From: Streptomyces flavochromogenes
GTDB lineage: Bacteria > Actinomycetota > Actinomycetes > Streptomycetales > Streptomycetaceae
Reading direction: 5' to 3'
Assembly (NCBI RefSeq): GCF_000717595.1
Contig: NZ_JNZO01000030.1
Span: forward strand, 27,557 to 91,556
DNA length: 64,000 nucleotides
Positions 27,488-39,503 of this stretch are shown here, piece after piece. The notes under the pieces were generated by a model. The model did no database searches. It saw only the letters and a program-made list of their open reading frames with translations, and was not told where the DNA came from. The translations under genes were made by a program, and so were the position numbers. Position 1 is the first letter of the stretch. Every line of letters begins with the position of its first letter.

Positions 27488-27823
27488 GTGGCACAGAAGG
27501 TTCAGGTCCTTCTTGTCGACGACCTCGACGGCGTCGAGGCGGACGAGACCGTGACGTTCGCGCTGGACGGCAAGACCTACGAGATCGACCTCACCACCGC
27601 CAACGCGGAAAAGCTCCGTGGCCTGCTCGAGCCGTACACCACGAGTGGCCGTCGTACCGGTGGTCGCACCACCGGCGGACGCGGCAAGGGCCGCGCCGTG
27701 GCGACGGGCAGCCAGGACACCGCGAAGATCCGCGCGTGGGCCAAGGAGAACGGCATGAACGTGAACGACCGCGGTCGCGTTCCCGCCGACATCAAGGCTG
27801 CCTACGAGGACGCGAACCGCTGA
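27488..27823 (+). CDS. lsr2: Lsr2 nucleoid-associated xenogeneic silencer
   Basis: A 111-residue H-NS-like protein that bridges AT-rich DNA and silences acquired and secondary-metabolite genes. The N-terminal dimerisation domain (MAQKVQVLLVDDLDGVEADETVTFALDGKTYEIDL) is followed by a Gly/Arg/Thr linker and the C-terminal DNA-binding domain, IRAWAKENGMNVNDRGRVPADIKAAYEDANR, with the AT-hook-like RGR. GTG 27488 has AAAGGAAAT upstream. The last 22 bp overlap the 3' end of the convergent gene. Confidence 0.96.
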   Translation: MAQKVQVLLVDDLDGVEADETVTFALDGKTYEIDLTTANAEKLRGLLEPYTTSGRRTGGRTTGGRGKGRAVATGSQDTAKIRAWAKENGMNVNDRGRVPADIKAAYEDANR

Positions 27824-28392
27824 GGCGGCAGCTGCTGAGCCGCCGGCCCCAGGGCCCGGGCACTCAGCAGCCGCACCCGGTGGCACTCCGCGGCGGCGGC
27901 GGCCACGAGACGCACCAAGCACGGGGCGGTCCCATCGCCCCACGGCGTGGACCGCAGCGCCGGCAGCGAGGACTCGACCTCGCGGCCCGGTGCCGGGGCC
28001 CGCAGCCACACGGCGGCGCCCGGCGCGCCGGATCCGCCCCGCCCCGGGGGAAGGGGCGCGGTCATCCGGCCGTCGGTGCCCAGCGCGGCGAGATCCAGCG
28101 AGATCCCGCCCCACTCGAGCCAGTCGAGCAGTCCCGGCAGCTCCTCCGCGCTCCCCGCGGCCACGAGCAGCCTCATCCGGCGCCCCAGCAGGGCCACCGG
28201 ACCCGTCGCCGGACCCATCCTGCGCAGTACACCGCGTCCGGCCGTCGCGGGCAGCTCCAGGACGTCGAAGCGCAGCCCCGTGACCAGCTGCACCGGCGGG
28301 CCGGCCACCGTCGCCCAGCCGAGCTCGTGCTCGTACCACCGTGCGAGACCGCCGTCGATCGGCGTACGGGGAAGCGGGACGGTGAAGGGCAT
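27802..28392 (-). CDS. SCO3374 family protein
   Basis: A 196-residue protein matching, from memory, the conserved streptomycete family named after SCO3374: MPFTVPLPRTPIDGGLARWYEHELGWATVAGPPVQLVTGLRFDVLELP. That opening resembles the N-terminal part of bifunctional primase/polymerase-like proteins (WYxxxLGWAT...P..LVTGLRFDVL), although the catalytic Asp/Glu triad is not evident. No function established. It is convergent with lsr2, overlapping its final 22 bases, and divergent from clpC across 494 bp. Confidence 0.8.
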   Translation of the reverse strand: MPFTVPLPRTPIDGGLARWYEHELGWATVAGPPVQLVTGLRFDVLELPATAGRGVLRRMGPATGPVALLGRRMRLLVAAGSAEELPGLLDWLEWGGISLDLAALGTDGRMTAPLPPGRGGSGAPGAAVWLRAPAPGREVESSLPALRSTPWGDGTAPCLVRLVAAAAAECHRVRLLSARALGPAAQQLPPQRFASS

Positions 28393-28886
28393 GTCCGGGG
28401 AACTCCCGGAGGGGCACGTTGGTTACGCCCGAGAGGGCGCGACGGCCGCCCGACTCCCCGTCCCCGGTGACGCACGGTCCCCCTCCGAACGCGCAAGGTG
28501 TCCGTGATGGGGCGTACGAGTGCATTCGGCAGCGCAAGGGTGTTCGCTGGTAGCGGAGGGAACCGGGGTGCGCCGCATGGAGTGTCAGTCCTTACGGGTA
28601 AGACATTCCTAGTGGAGAGGGGCGACTCGCGGGCTTCGGCGTCTCACGTTCGCCATCGGCGTACTGATGACGCGGGTAACTACTTGGCCTGCGGGAACAT
28701 CGTCTCGCACCATCGGGTTGGAGCATTTGTCGGCTGTTCGGCAGCAGGTCTCCCCGCGGAAGAGGGGGTGATCCGGACGGATGTCGGCAGTTGGAATGAG
28801 CGGTCCCCGCTTGCGGGACTAAGCTGCGGAAGGACAGGGAGGGGATCGACCCCTAACTGACTGACCGCTCTGAGGAGCGATTAACG
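28393..28886. promoter_or_regulatory. clpC upstream region with ClgR-type operator
   Basis: A 494-bp gap between divergent genes. It contains GTTCGC-TGGTA-GCG at 28542-28555, matching the GTTCGC-N5-GCG operator I recall for the Clp regulator ClgR in Streptomyces; a 12-bp palindrome CTTACGGGTAAG (28591-28602); and a GTCCCCGC/GCGGGAC hairpin (28803-28819). GAGGAGC lies just before the clpC ATG. No credible open reading frame was found here. Confidence 0.6.
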
Positions 28887-31409
<2,523 letters not shown>

Positions 31410-31424
31410 GGCTCAGCGCCTGAG

Positions 31425-31475
31425 CACGAAGGGGCGGCCCCGGAACCTGATGGTTCCGGGGCCGCCCCTTTCGTG
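31425..31475. terminator. Bidirectional terminator between clpC and NACHT gene
   Basis: Arms at 31425-31447 and 31452-31475 pair over 23 bp with a single bulged T; loop TGAT. It reads as CACGAA...TTTCGTG, so an A/T-bearing base can serve both convergent genes. Confidence 0.85.
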
Positions 31476-31487
31476 TGCGGGTGCGGG

Positions 31488-34400
31488 TCAGGTGGTGATC
31501 GTGACGGTGGGGGCGAGGCGCTCGGCGCCGGTGAGCCGGGCGCCGAGTGCGCTGACCGAATCGAGCTGCGGCAGGGACGCCAGCGGCGCGAGGTCGTGGA
31601 ACGAGCCGGAGCCGCCCATGAGGATCAGATGTCGCAGGCCCGGGAAGACCCGTGTGACGGTGTCCAGGAGTGCGTAGCGGCCGTCGGGGACGAGGAGGGT
31701 CAGCACCTCCGCCGACGGAAGCCGCAGCGACTCCGGGGCGCCCCTCAAGGTCTCCGCGTCCGTCAGGAGGTAGAGGAGCCCGTCCAGGGCGGCCAGAGCA
31801 CCCCAGTCCTCCTCGGACAGGTCCTTCAGGCCGTGGAGGTTCACCGACGTCAGGAAGCGCAGGCTGCCGAGGAAGGTCAGCCCTCCCTCGGGGTACCCGA
31901 GCAGGGAGAGGCTCCTCAGCCTGTTCTCGGCGGGGAAGGCACTCAGGAATCCGGCGGGCAGTCCCTGAAGCCGGAGGTGTGCCACGCCGTCGAGCGTCCC
32001 GTGCAGGAGGGCCATTCCGTGGGAGGTCAGGCCGGCACGCAGGTCCAGCGTTGCGGGGCGCATGCCGAGGCGCACGACCTCGGCGGCTTGTTCGTCCGAC
32101 CCGAGAGTGAAGTCGATCCGGTCCTGGTCGAGCCGGGCGATGACCTCCTCGGCGTACCGCGTCGGGTCGAACCGCGACCACCCCCACATCAGCTGCGAGT
32201 GGACGCTCACGGAGGTGTGCTCCGTGAACCGGGCGAGATAGGGCAGTGCGGCGTCGTCCGTGATGTGGGTCGCCGTGATCGTCACAGCCAGCGCCGCCTC
32301 GTCGTCCAGGCCCTCAGGTCCCGGCAACAGATCCAGGACCACCCGTCCCACCGACGCCAGCTCCCGCGCCTCCGCAGAGCTGCGCGGGGGGATCACCTCC
32401 GCCGTCCGCGCCAGGATCCGTTCCCGTACCTCGGGCGCCACCTCCGTCGCGTGGTCCAGCGCGGTTGCCGCCACCACCACCACGCGGAGCTCCGTACGGC
32501 GGTCGGGTGCCGCGTCCGCCGCCTTCAGGAGTTCCTCGAAGATCTCCGCGCACTCGCGCGGGCGCGCGTGCCCGACGGCCATGCGGATGACGTCCTCCCA
32601 CTGGTCGTCCGCCGCGTGCCGGACGAGGACTCCGATGTCCCAGCGGTCCACGAGGGCCTTCGCCGCCAGGTAGTCCTGGAAGGTGCGGTGGATGAAGTCG
32701 ACCGTGTCGGCGGTCGGCTCGCGCAGCAGGCCGCTGCGGTGGAGGAGGTGGGTGAAGACCGGGCCGGGGTCGTATCCCGACGCCTCCGTGATCGCCGGGA
32801 CGGCCTCCCGCACCACCGACTCCGCGTGCGCGCGGTCCATCGTCGTGCGGCCGTTGAGCGTCAGCCAGTACGCGATCCGCTGGATCAGCTGGATCTGCGG
32901 GCTCTCGCCGAGCTCGATCCCGTACGGCGTCCCCATGTCCCGCTCGCGGTCCCGGCGCGAGAGCAGCATCGCCAGCGCCGCGTCGTACAACGCCTTGCGG
33001 CCACGGGGCAGGAAGCCGCGCCTCCCGTGGTGCAGAGCGCAGATCAGGCCGCACATCAGAGGGCTGGTGGCGAGCTGGGCGACGTCCGCCGTCGTGCGCA
33101 GGGCGTCGAGGAGCGGCTGCTCGTACGGCGCTGCCGCCGGCCCGGCGGCCCGGTGCCAGCGGCGGACGAAGGTGGCGACCTCGGGGGTGGACATGGGGGC
33201 GAGGGTGAGCTCGGCGAAGCCGTCCGACGCGAGCCAGTCGTCGCTCACGGCGGTGGGGCGGGAGGTCACGAGCCAGCGGTTGCCGTCGTAGGTGTCGAGG
33301 AGGTCGCGGAGCCAGCGGCGCGCGCGGTCGCGCTCGGCCTCGGGGATCTCGTCGATGCCGTCGACGAGGACCAGGCCGCGCCCGGTGGCGAGGACGCGGT
33401 CGGCCCAGCCGTCGGGCGGGGAGAGCGGGCAGTCGACGGCGGAGAGGAAGCGGTCGGGGGCGGGGAGGCGCTCGCCGTGGCGGGTGAGGGCGCGGAGGGG
33501 GAGGACGAAGGGGATCCGGCCGTGGAGGTACGCCATGTCGTCCGCGAGGTCCTCGCGGGTGGCCGACACCGCCAGCCACTGGATGAGCGTCGTCTTGCCG
33601 GAGCCGGCCGCCCCGCGCAGGAGCACCTTGTCGTGGTGGGCGAGGATCTGGTCGGCACGGTCGGCCGGGGCGAAGCGCCGGGAGACGCTCGTGGCTCCGG
33701 CCGCCGCCGCCCGGGCCGCCCTGGCGGCGGGGTCCGTCTCCTCGTCGGGCGTCCGCGTCCGGGGCGCGGCCGACCAGGTGTCCTCCGGACCTCGCGTCGC
33801 CTCCAGCGACAGGTACGCCACGTCCAGCGGCCACTTCTCCGGTGCGTCCCGCAGGTCCACGCCGTAGATCGTCAGGCGGCCGTGCTTCCTGGCCAGGTGG
33901 GTCAGGTAGCGCCGCTCGAACTCGGCGTCCCGGCCGTCCGCCCGGGGCACCCGGCGGACCACCTCGTCCAGCTTGGCGATGAGCTCGCTCTGTCCTCGGG
34001 CCTGTTCCACCAGGCTGCGGGCCACGAACGTGGAGCGCTGGGTGAAGAAGTCGAGGATGTGGAGGCAGGCCCACTCCGTCATCGACTCCAGGTAGCGGAC
34101 GGAGTCCGTCGACAGGCCGTCCGGGGCCGGGGCAGCCGTGCGCAGGCGGCGGGCGAGGGCGGTGTGGCCGAGGCGGACGGCCTGGACGTCGTCCATGTCG
34201 AGGCCGCCCAGGGCCAGGAGCGTCGAGGCGAGGGTGTCGGTGACCGCCTCGGTCTCGTCGGCGGGGAAGGGCCGCTCCCCGGTCCCCGCCCCGGCCCCGT
34301 CCACGGACCGGCCCACCAGTGTTCCCGCCAGCTTCCGTACGTCCTTCTCCGTCAGCGTGCGCTTCTCTCCGCGGAAGGAGACGAGGGCGGAGAGTCTGAC

Positions 34401-34514
34401 CTTCTCCGACCGGCTCGTGAGGCCCGCCCCTGGACCATCGCTGACCAGCAGTTTTCTCAGGATCGGGCCGATCGCGGCCGAGGCGAGGCGCGTGCCGATG
34501 AGCGCCGGTTCCAT
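31488..34514 (-). CDS. NACHT-domain NLR-like NTPase, putative antiphage defence protein
   Basis: A 1008-residue STAND NTPase. The N-terminal 280 residues are helical with no recognised effector domain. The NACHT core follows: Walker A GAAGSGKTT (301-309), Walker B LVLVDGIDEIP (381-391, with the DGIDE typical of NACHT), sensor WLVTSRP (414-420), then HTLR-like helical region (LLREPTADTVDFIHRTFQDYLAAKAL). From about 830 leucine-rich-like repeats run to the end (LRLQGLPAGF, LRSLSLLGYP, LRFLTSVNLHGL). ATG 34514 has GGGGGGAC upstream. Related bacterial NACHT proteins protect against phage by abortive responses; no activity is shown here. Confidence 0.88.
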   Translation of the reverse strand: MEPALIGTRLASAAIGPILRKLLVSDGPGAGLTSRSEKVRLSALVSFRGEKRTLTEKDVRKLAGTLVGRSVDGAGAGTGERPFPADETEAVTDTLASTLLALGGLDMDDVQAVRLGHTALARRLRTAAPAPDGLSTDSVRYLESMTEWACLHILDFFTQRSTFVARSLVEQARGQSELIAKLDEVVRRVPRADGRDAEFERRYLTHLARKHGRLTIYGVDLRDAPEKWPLDVAYLSLEATRGPEDTWSAAPRTRTPDEETDPAARAARAAAAGATSVSRRFAPADRADQILAHHDKVLLRGAAGSGKTTLIQWLAVSATREDLADDMAYLHGRIPFVLPLRALTRHGERLPAPDRFLSAVDCPLSPPDGWADRVLATGRGLVLVDGIDEIPEAERDRARRWLRDLLDTYDGNRWLVTSRPTAVSDDWLASDGFAELTLAPMSTPEVATFVRRWHRAAGPAAAPYEQPLLDALRTTADVAQLATSPLMCGLICALHHGRRGFLPRGRKALYDAALAMLLSRRDRERDMGTPYGIELGESPQIQLIQRIAYWLTLNGRTTMDRAHAESVVREAVPAITEASGYDPGPVFTHLLHRSGLLREPTADTVDFIHRTFQDYLAAKALVDRWDIGVLVRHAADDQWEDVIRMAVGHARPRECAEIFEELLKAADAAPDRRTELRVVVVAATALDHATEVAPEVRERILARTAEVIPPRSSAEARELASVGRVVLDLLPGPEGLDDEAALAVTITATHITDDAALPYLARFTEHTSVSVHSQLMWGWSRFDPTRYAEEVIARLDQDRIDFTLGSDEQAAEVVRLGMRPATLDLRAGLTSHGMALLHGTLDGVAHLRLQGLPAGFLSAFPAENRLRSLSLLGYPEGGLTFLGSLRFLTSVNLHGLKDLSEEDWGALAALDGLLYLLTDAETLRGAPESLRLPSAEVLTLLVPDGRYALLDTVTRVFPGLRHLILMGGSGSFHDLAPLASLPQLDSVSALGARLTGAERLAPTVTITT

Positions 34515-34988
34515 GTGTGTCCCCCCGTGGGTTCCCGAAGCGGTCAGCGTAGTGCGGGACGGTCCTCCGAACGGCTCGGTCGCGTGACCCAGGTCCCATT
34601 GGCGGCCGGTGCCTGGTGACAAGGCGCACAGGGGTTTCGAGGGGTACTAGCCGGAATAGTGGCGACCTTTGGTGTCGATTCGGGACGTTCAGGAGTGAAC
34701 CACCAGGACTTTGGTCCCCGAGGGTCCCGAACCGGACGCCAGACGGCGTTTTGCACGGTTCCGGTTCCCGTGACATGCGGATAAACCGGTTCTCTTGTGC
34801 CGGTATGTCCGATTTCGAAGGTGGCTCCGGAGGCCGTCAAGGGCGGATCTTCCCTGGAGATCGCTACGACCTGATGTCGTAGATGGGGTGTTTTGGGCTG
34901 GATGGGGGTCCGGGTTACCAAGGATGAGCAAGCCCGACGCAGAGCACCGTTCGCGTCGGGTCCCGTACTTCCCGGAGGTTTCCCCCGT
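34515..34988. promoter_or_regulatory. 474-bp divergent intergenic leader of M23 peptidase gene
   Basis: No gene is seen. Two hairpins lie near the peptidase start: CTACGAC (34864-34870) with GTCGTAG (34876-34882), and CCCGACGC (34933-34940) with GCGTCGGG (34953-34960). CGGAGG follows at about 34974. I looked for a ydaO-type c-di-AMP riboswitch because such elements precede wall hydrolase genes in Streptomyces, but its conserved blocks are not recognisable. Confidence 0.5.
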
Positions 34989-35696
34989 ATGTCGAAGCGC
35001 ATGAACCCCGCCGCCCGTGTCACCGTCGTCGCTCTTGCCGCCGCCGGCCTGGGAGCGACGATGGTGACCGGAGCTGGGTCCGCCTTCGCCGCCGAGGGCA
35101 AGGCCGTCACCGCCCCGGTCGCGGTCACCGCGTCTGCCGCCGTCGCCGCTCAGGCCGACGCCCAGGCGCACGTCGCCGCCCAGGTGAAGGCGGCCGCCGC
35201 GAAGGCCGCAGCCGTCAAGAAGGCCGCCGCGGTCAAGAAGGCCGTCACCGTGAAGCCGGTCGCCGCCAAGAAGGCCGCGTCCTGGGTCAAGCCGGTCGCC
35301 GCGTACACGCTGAGCGCCAGCTACAACCAGGGCGGCGCCATGTGGGCCCACAAGCACTCCGGCCAGGACTTCGCCGTTCCGGTCGGCACCCCGGTCAAGG
35401 CCGCGGGCACCGGCACCGTCGTGAAGGCCGGCCCGAACGGCGGCGGCGACGGCCCCGCGTACGGCAACGCGATCGTCGTCAAGCACGCCAACGGCACGTA
35501 CTCGCAGTACGCCCACCTGTCGAAGATCAAGGTGCACATCGGCCAGAAGGTCCTCGTCGGTCAGCAGATCGCCCTCTCGGGCAACACCGGCAACTCCTCC
35601 GGCCCCCACCTGCACTTCGAGATCCGTACGACCCCGAACTACGGCTCCGCCGTGAACCCGGCCGCCTTCCTGCGGTCCCACGGCGTCTCCATCTGA
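34989..35696 (+). CDS. Secreted M23 (LytM) family peptidase
   Basis: A 235-residue secreted endopeptidase likely cutting peptidoglycan cross-bridges. Sec signal peptide 1-34 (cleavage near SAFA-AEG), an Ala/Lys/Val-rich low-complexity linker (about 60-105), then the LytM domain with zinc ligands in HKHSGQDF and the HLHFE motif (GPHLHFEIR), and YSQYAHLSKI between. ATG 34989 is preceded by CGGAGG. The Lys-rich linker may bind the anionic wall. No binding repeat such as LysM is present. Confidence 0.92.
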   Translation: MSKRMNPAARVTVVALAAAGLGATMVTGAGSAFAAEGKAVTAPVAVTASAAVAAQADAQAHVAAQVKAAAAKAAAVKKAAAVKKAVTVKPVAAKKAASWVKPVAAYTLSASYNQGGAMWAHKHSGQDFAVPVGTPVKAAGTGTVVKAGPNGGGDGPAYGNAIVVKHANGTYSQYAHLSKIKVHIGQKVLVGQQIALSGNTGNSSGPHLHFEIRTTPNYGSAVNPAAFLRSHGVSI

Positions 35697-35712
35697 GCCG
35701 TACGAACAGACC

Positions 35713-36270
35713 TCATGAGGCCCGGTGGGCCTGGTTGAGCAGATCGAGGGCGACCTCGAGGGTGGCCCTGTGCTTCTCCTCGGGGTCGCCTTCGAGGTTC
35801 TGCATGAAGAACGTGCCCGCGTGCAGTGTGAAGATCGCGCTGACGCAGCGCACCTGGTCCACCATCGCGAAGTCCGGTTCCTGGATCAGTCCGGTCAGCG
35901 CGAGCATCCGCTCCTTGAAGGTGAGGCCGACGCTCAGCTCGCGGACCGTCGCCTGGTTCTCCTGCATGAAGCGGAAGAGCGGGGCCGCCGCGCGCAGTGC
36001 CACCTGGTAGCGGCGCAGCACCTCCTGCCGGGTCTCCAGGGTCCGGGGCTGTTCCTGGGCCCAGGTGATCAGGTCGTCCATGGGCCGGGTGAGGTCCTCG
36101 AAGATCCCGACGAGGATGTCTTCCTTGGTCTTGAAGTGGTAGTAGAGCGCCGCTTTCGTGACGTCGAGGCGTTCCGCGATCTCGCGCAGGGAGGTCTTCT
36201 CGTAGCCCTGCTCGGCGAAGAGATCGAGGGCCACGTCCTGGATGCGCTGGCGGGTGTTGCCTCGGGCCAT
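35713..36270 (-). CDS. TetR-family repressor of the divergent MFS exporter
   Basis: A 185-residue TetR protein. HTH is at about 8-48: RQRIQDVALDLFAEQGYEKTSLREIAERLDVTKAALYYHFKTKEDIL. The C-terminal helical domain would bind a ligand. ATG 36270 gives the normal length. It is divergent from a DHA2 MFS gene, and the 95-bp gap contains two related palindromes (36296-36317 and 36341-36362), so it most likely represses both genes until an exported drug binds. Confidence 0.93.
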   Translation of the reverse strand: MARGNTRQRIQDVALDLFAEQGYEKTSLREIAERLDVTKAALYYHFKTKEDILVGIFEDLTRPMDDLITWAQEQPRTLETRQEVLRRYQVALRAAAPLFRFMQENQATVRELSVGLTFKERMLALTGLIQEPDFAMVDQVRCVSAIFTLHAGTFFMQNLEGDPEEKHRATLEVALDLLNQAHRAS

Positions 36271-36295
36271 GACTGCCCTCCACTTTCCAAAGAAC

Positions 36296-36362
36296 TTACT
36301 TGACGACCGGCAAGTTACGGGTCTACCTTCCCCAGTGTAGTAACTAGCCGGGCGGCAAGTAA
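36296..36362. promoter_or_regulatory. Two TetR-type operators between tetR and MFS gene
   Basis: Site 1 TTACTTG-N8-CAAGTTA at 36296-36317 and site 2 TAACTAG-N8-CAAGTAA at 36341-36362, both close to a consensus TAACTTG-N8-CAAGTTA. Centres are 45 bp apart. Site 2 ends 3 bp before the MFS start codon and would block initiation. Confidence 0.78.
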
Positions 36363-37955
<1,593 letters not shown>

Positions 37956-37977
37956 TCGCCTCGTGAGAGGTACGTGC

Positions 37978-38026
37978 GTACGGCGGTGGGGCCGGTCCTG
38001 ACACAGGACCGGCCCCACCGCCGTAC
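37978..38026. terminator. 23-bp perfect hairpin between convergent MFS and cseC
   Basis: Arms 37978-38000 and 38004-38026 are perfectly complementary over 23 bp with loop ACA. No T-run. Lies 22 bp beyond the MFS stop and can act on both strands. Confidence 0.85.
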
Positions 38027-38056
38027 CTCTCACACGCCACAAGCGGCAGAGGTCAG

Positions 38057-38146
38057 TAGGCCGGCCGTGCCCGAAAGAACCGTCGGTCGGGCGGCGGTGC
38101 CCACAGGAACCGTCGGTAGACCGGCCGTGCCCGCGGGGACCGTCAG
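38057..38146. repeat. Three imperfect 30-bp tandem repeats after cseC
   Basis: Units at 38057-38086, 38087-38116 and 38117-38146, each ending CCGTCGG or CCGTCAG, with a conserved GTGCCC in the middle. The third unit covers the cseC stop codon (38143-38145), so the array grew from the gene end. Confidence 0.85.
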
Positions 38147-39459
38147 TCGGCCGGCCGCAGGATCGGGAAGCTGCCGGTGTTCGTCGGCGCGTGGTCCGGC
38201 AGCCACAGCACCGCGATCGCCCCGCCCACCCCGTTCGGCGCCGCCTCGGAGGCCACGTTCCGGAAGGTCAGCCGGGCGCCCAGGACCCGCGCCTGGCCGG
38301 ACGCGATCGTCAGGCCCAGGCCGTGGCCCTGGCCCGCGCGGTCGCTCGTCCCCGTACGGAACCGGCTCGGGCCCTCCTTGAGCAGCGCCTCGGGGAAGCC
38401 GGGACCGTGGTCGCGGACCCGCACGACGCGGCCCTCCACGGTGACCTCCACCGGCGGCTTGCCGTGCTTGGCGGCGTTCGCGAGGAGATTGCCGAGGACG
38501 CGCTCCAGGCGCCGCGGGTCGGTGTTCACCCAGGAGTCGTGGACGACCCGGACCACCACGCCGGGATCGAGCGTCCGCACCCGCCGCTCCACGAACTCCC
38601 CGAGCGCGATCTCCTGGAGTTCCGCCCGCTCCGACGCACTGTCGAGCCGGGCCACCTCCAGCACGTCCTCGACCAGCGTCCGCATCGCCTGCGCCCGGTC
38701 CCGTACGAGCTCGGTCGGACGCCCCGGCGGCAGCAGCTCGGCCGCCGTGAGCAGCCCGGTCACCGGGGTGCGCAGCTCGTGCGCGATGTCCGCGGTGACC
38801 CGCCGCTCGGCCTCGATCCGCTCGTTGAGGGCGTCGGTGAGGGCGTCGACCGCCCACGCCAGGTCGTCGGTCTCGTCCCGTACGACCCCGCCGACGGCCT
38901 CCCTGACCCGGACGTCCGTGTTCCCCTGGGCGACCCGTCCGGCCGCGACGGCGGCCTTCCGCAGCCGCCGCGAGAGCTGGCCGCCGATGAGCACGCCGAG
39001 GGCGCAGCCGCCGAAGACCACCGAGACCGAGCCGATGACGAGGGCACGGTCCAGATCGTTCATGATCGTCGCGCTGCGGTCGGCGAAGGGGATGTGCAGC
39101 GAGAGCACGTCGCCGTTGGCGAGCGGCACCGCCGCCCACACGTCGGGCGGCCCGCCGTGCCGGTGCTCCTGCACATACGTGCCGCGCCGCTTGTCCTGCA
39201 TCAGCTGATCGAGCTGAGTGGGCAGCGACGGGTCGTTGATCTTGGTGCCGAAGCGCGGTTCCTTCGGCTTCGACGTCTCGTACATCCGCTGGGCGAAGAG
39301 CAGGCGCTCCATCTGCACGTCGCGCGCGTTGTCGAGCATCGAGATCCGGGCGGCGTTGTGCACGACCACGCTCAGGGTGACCGCGATCAGCGCGCCGACC
39401 GCCGCGATGGCCACGGCGATCTTCCAGCGGACGCCGGTACGGAGGGGGCGCAGCTTCAC
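38143..39459 (-). CDS. cseC: Envelope-stress sensor histidine kinase CseC
   Basis: Sensor of the CseB/CseC system, which activates sigE on cell-wall damage. 438 residues: TM1 (about 12-33), an extracytoplasmic loop to about 138, TM2 (140-160), HAMP, dimerisation helix with phospho-acceptor His227 (DIAHELRTPVTG), N-box NLLANAAKHG, and RDHGPGFPE and GHGLGLTIASG ATPase motifs. Assigned by domain type and by its place in the order sigE-cseA-cseB-cseC as in S. coelicolor. Ends in a repeat array. Confidence 0.92.
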   Translation of the reverse strand: MKLRPLRTGVRWKIAVAIAAVGALIAVTLSVVVHNAARISMLDNARDVQMERLLFAQRMYETSKPKEPRFGTKINDPSLPTQLDQLMQDKRRGTYVQEHRHGGPPDVWAAVPLANGDVLSLHIPFADRSATIMNDLDRALVIGSVSVVFGGCALGVLIGGQLSRRLRKAAVAAGRVAQGNTDVRVREAVGGVVRDETDDLAWAVDALTDALNERIEAERRVTADIAHELRTPVTGLLTAAELLPPGRPTELVRDRAQAMRTLVEDVLEVARLDSASERAELQEIALGEFVERRVRTLDPGVVVRVVHDSWVNTDPRRLERVLGNLLANAAKHGKPPVEVTVEGRVVRVRDHGPGFPEALLKEGPSRFRTGTSDRAGQGHGLGLTIASGQARVLGARLTFRNVASEAAPNGVGGAIAVLWLPDHAPTNTGSFPILRPAD

Positions 39460-39503
39460 CGGTGCGTGCCCGTCTCGGGGGGTGTCGTGTGGATCATGCC
39501 GCC

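Noticed and set aside
31473..34619. 1048-codon open frame on the plus strand opposite the NACHT gene
   Set aside because: It is a low-complexity shadow (Gln, Arg, Gly-rich) of the real gene's codon bias, with no recognisable domain; the minus strand carries NACHT motifs.
34515..34988. Possible ydaO c-di-AMP riboswitch upstream of the M23 peptidase
   Set aside because: The conserved GGGG-AACC and GGTGAAT-type blocks are not recognisable; only two simple hairpins are seen.
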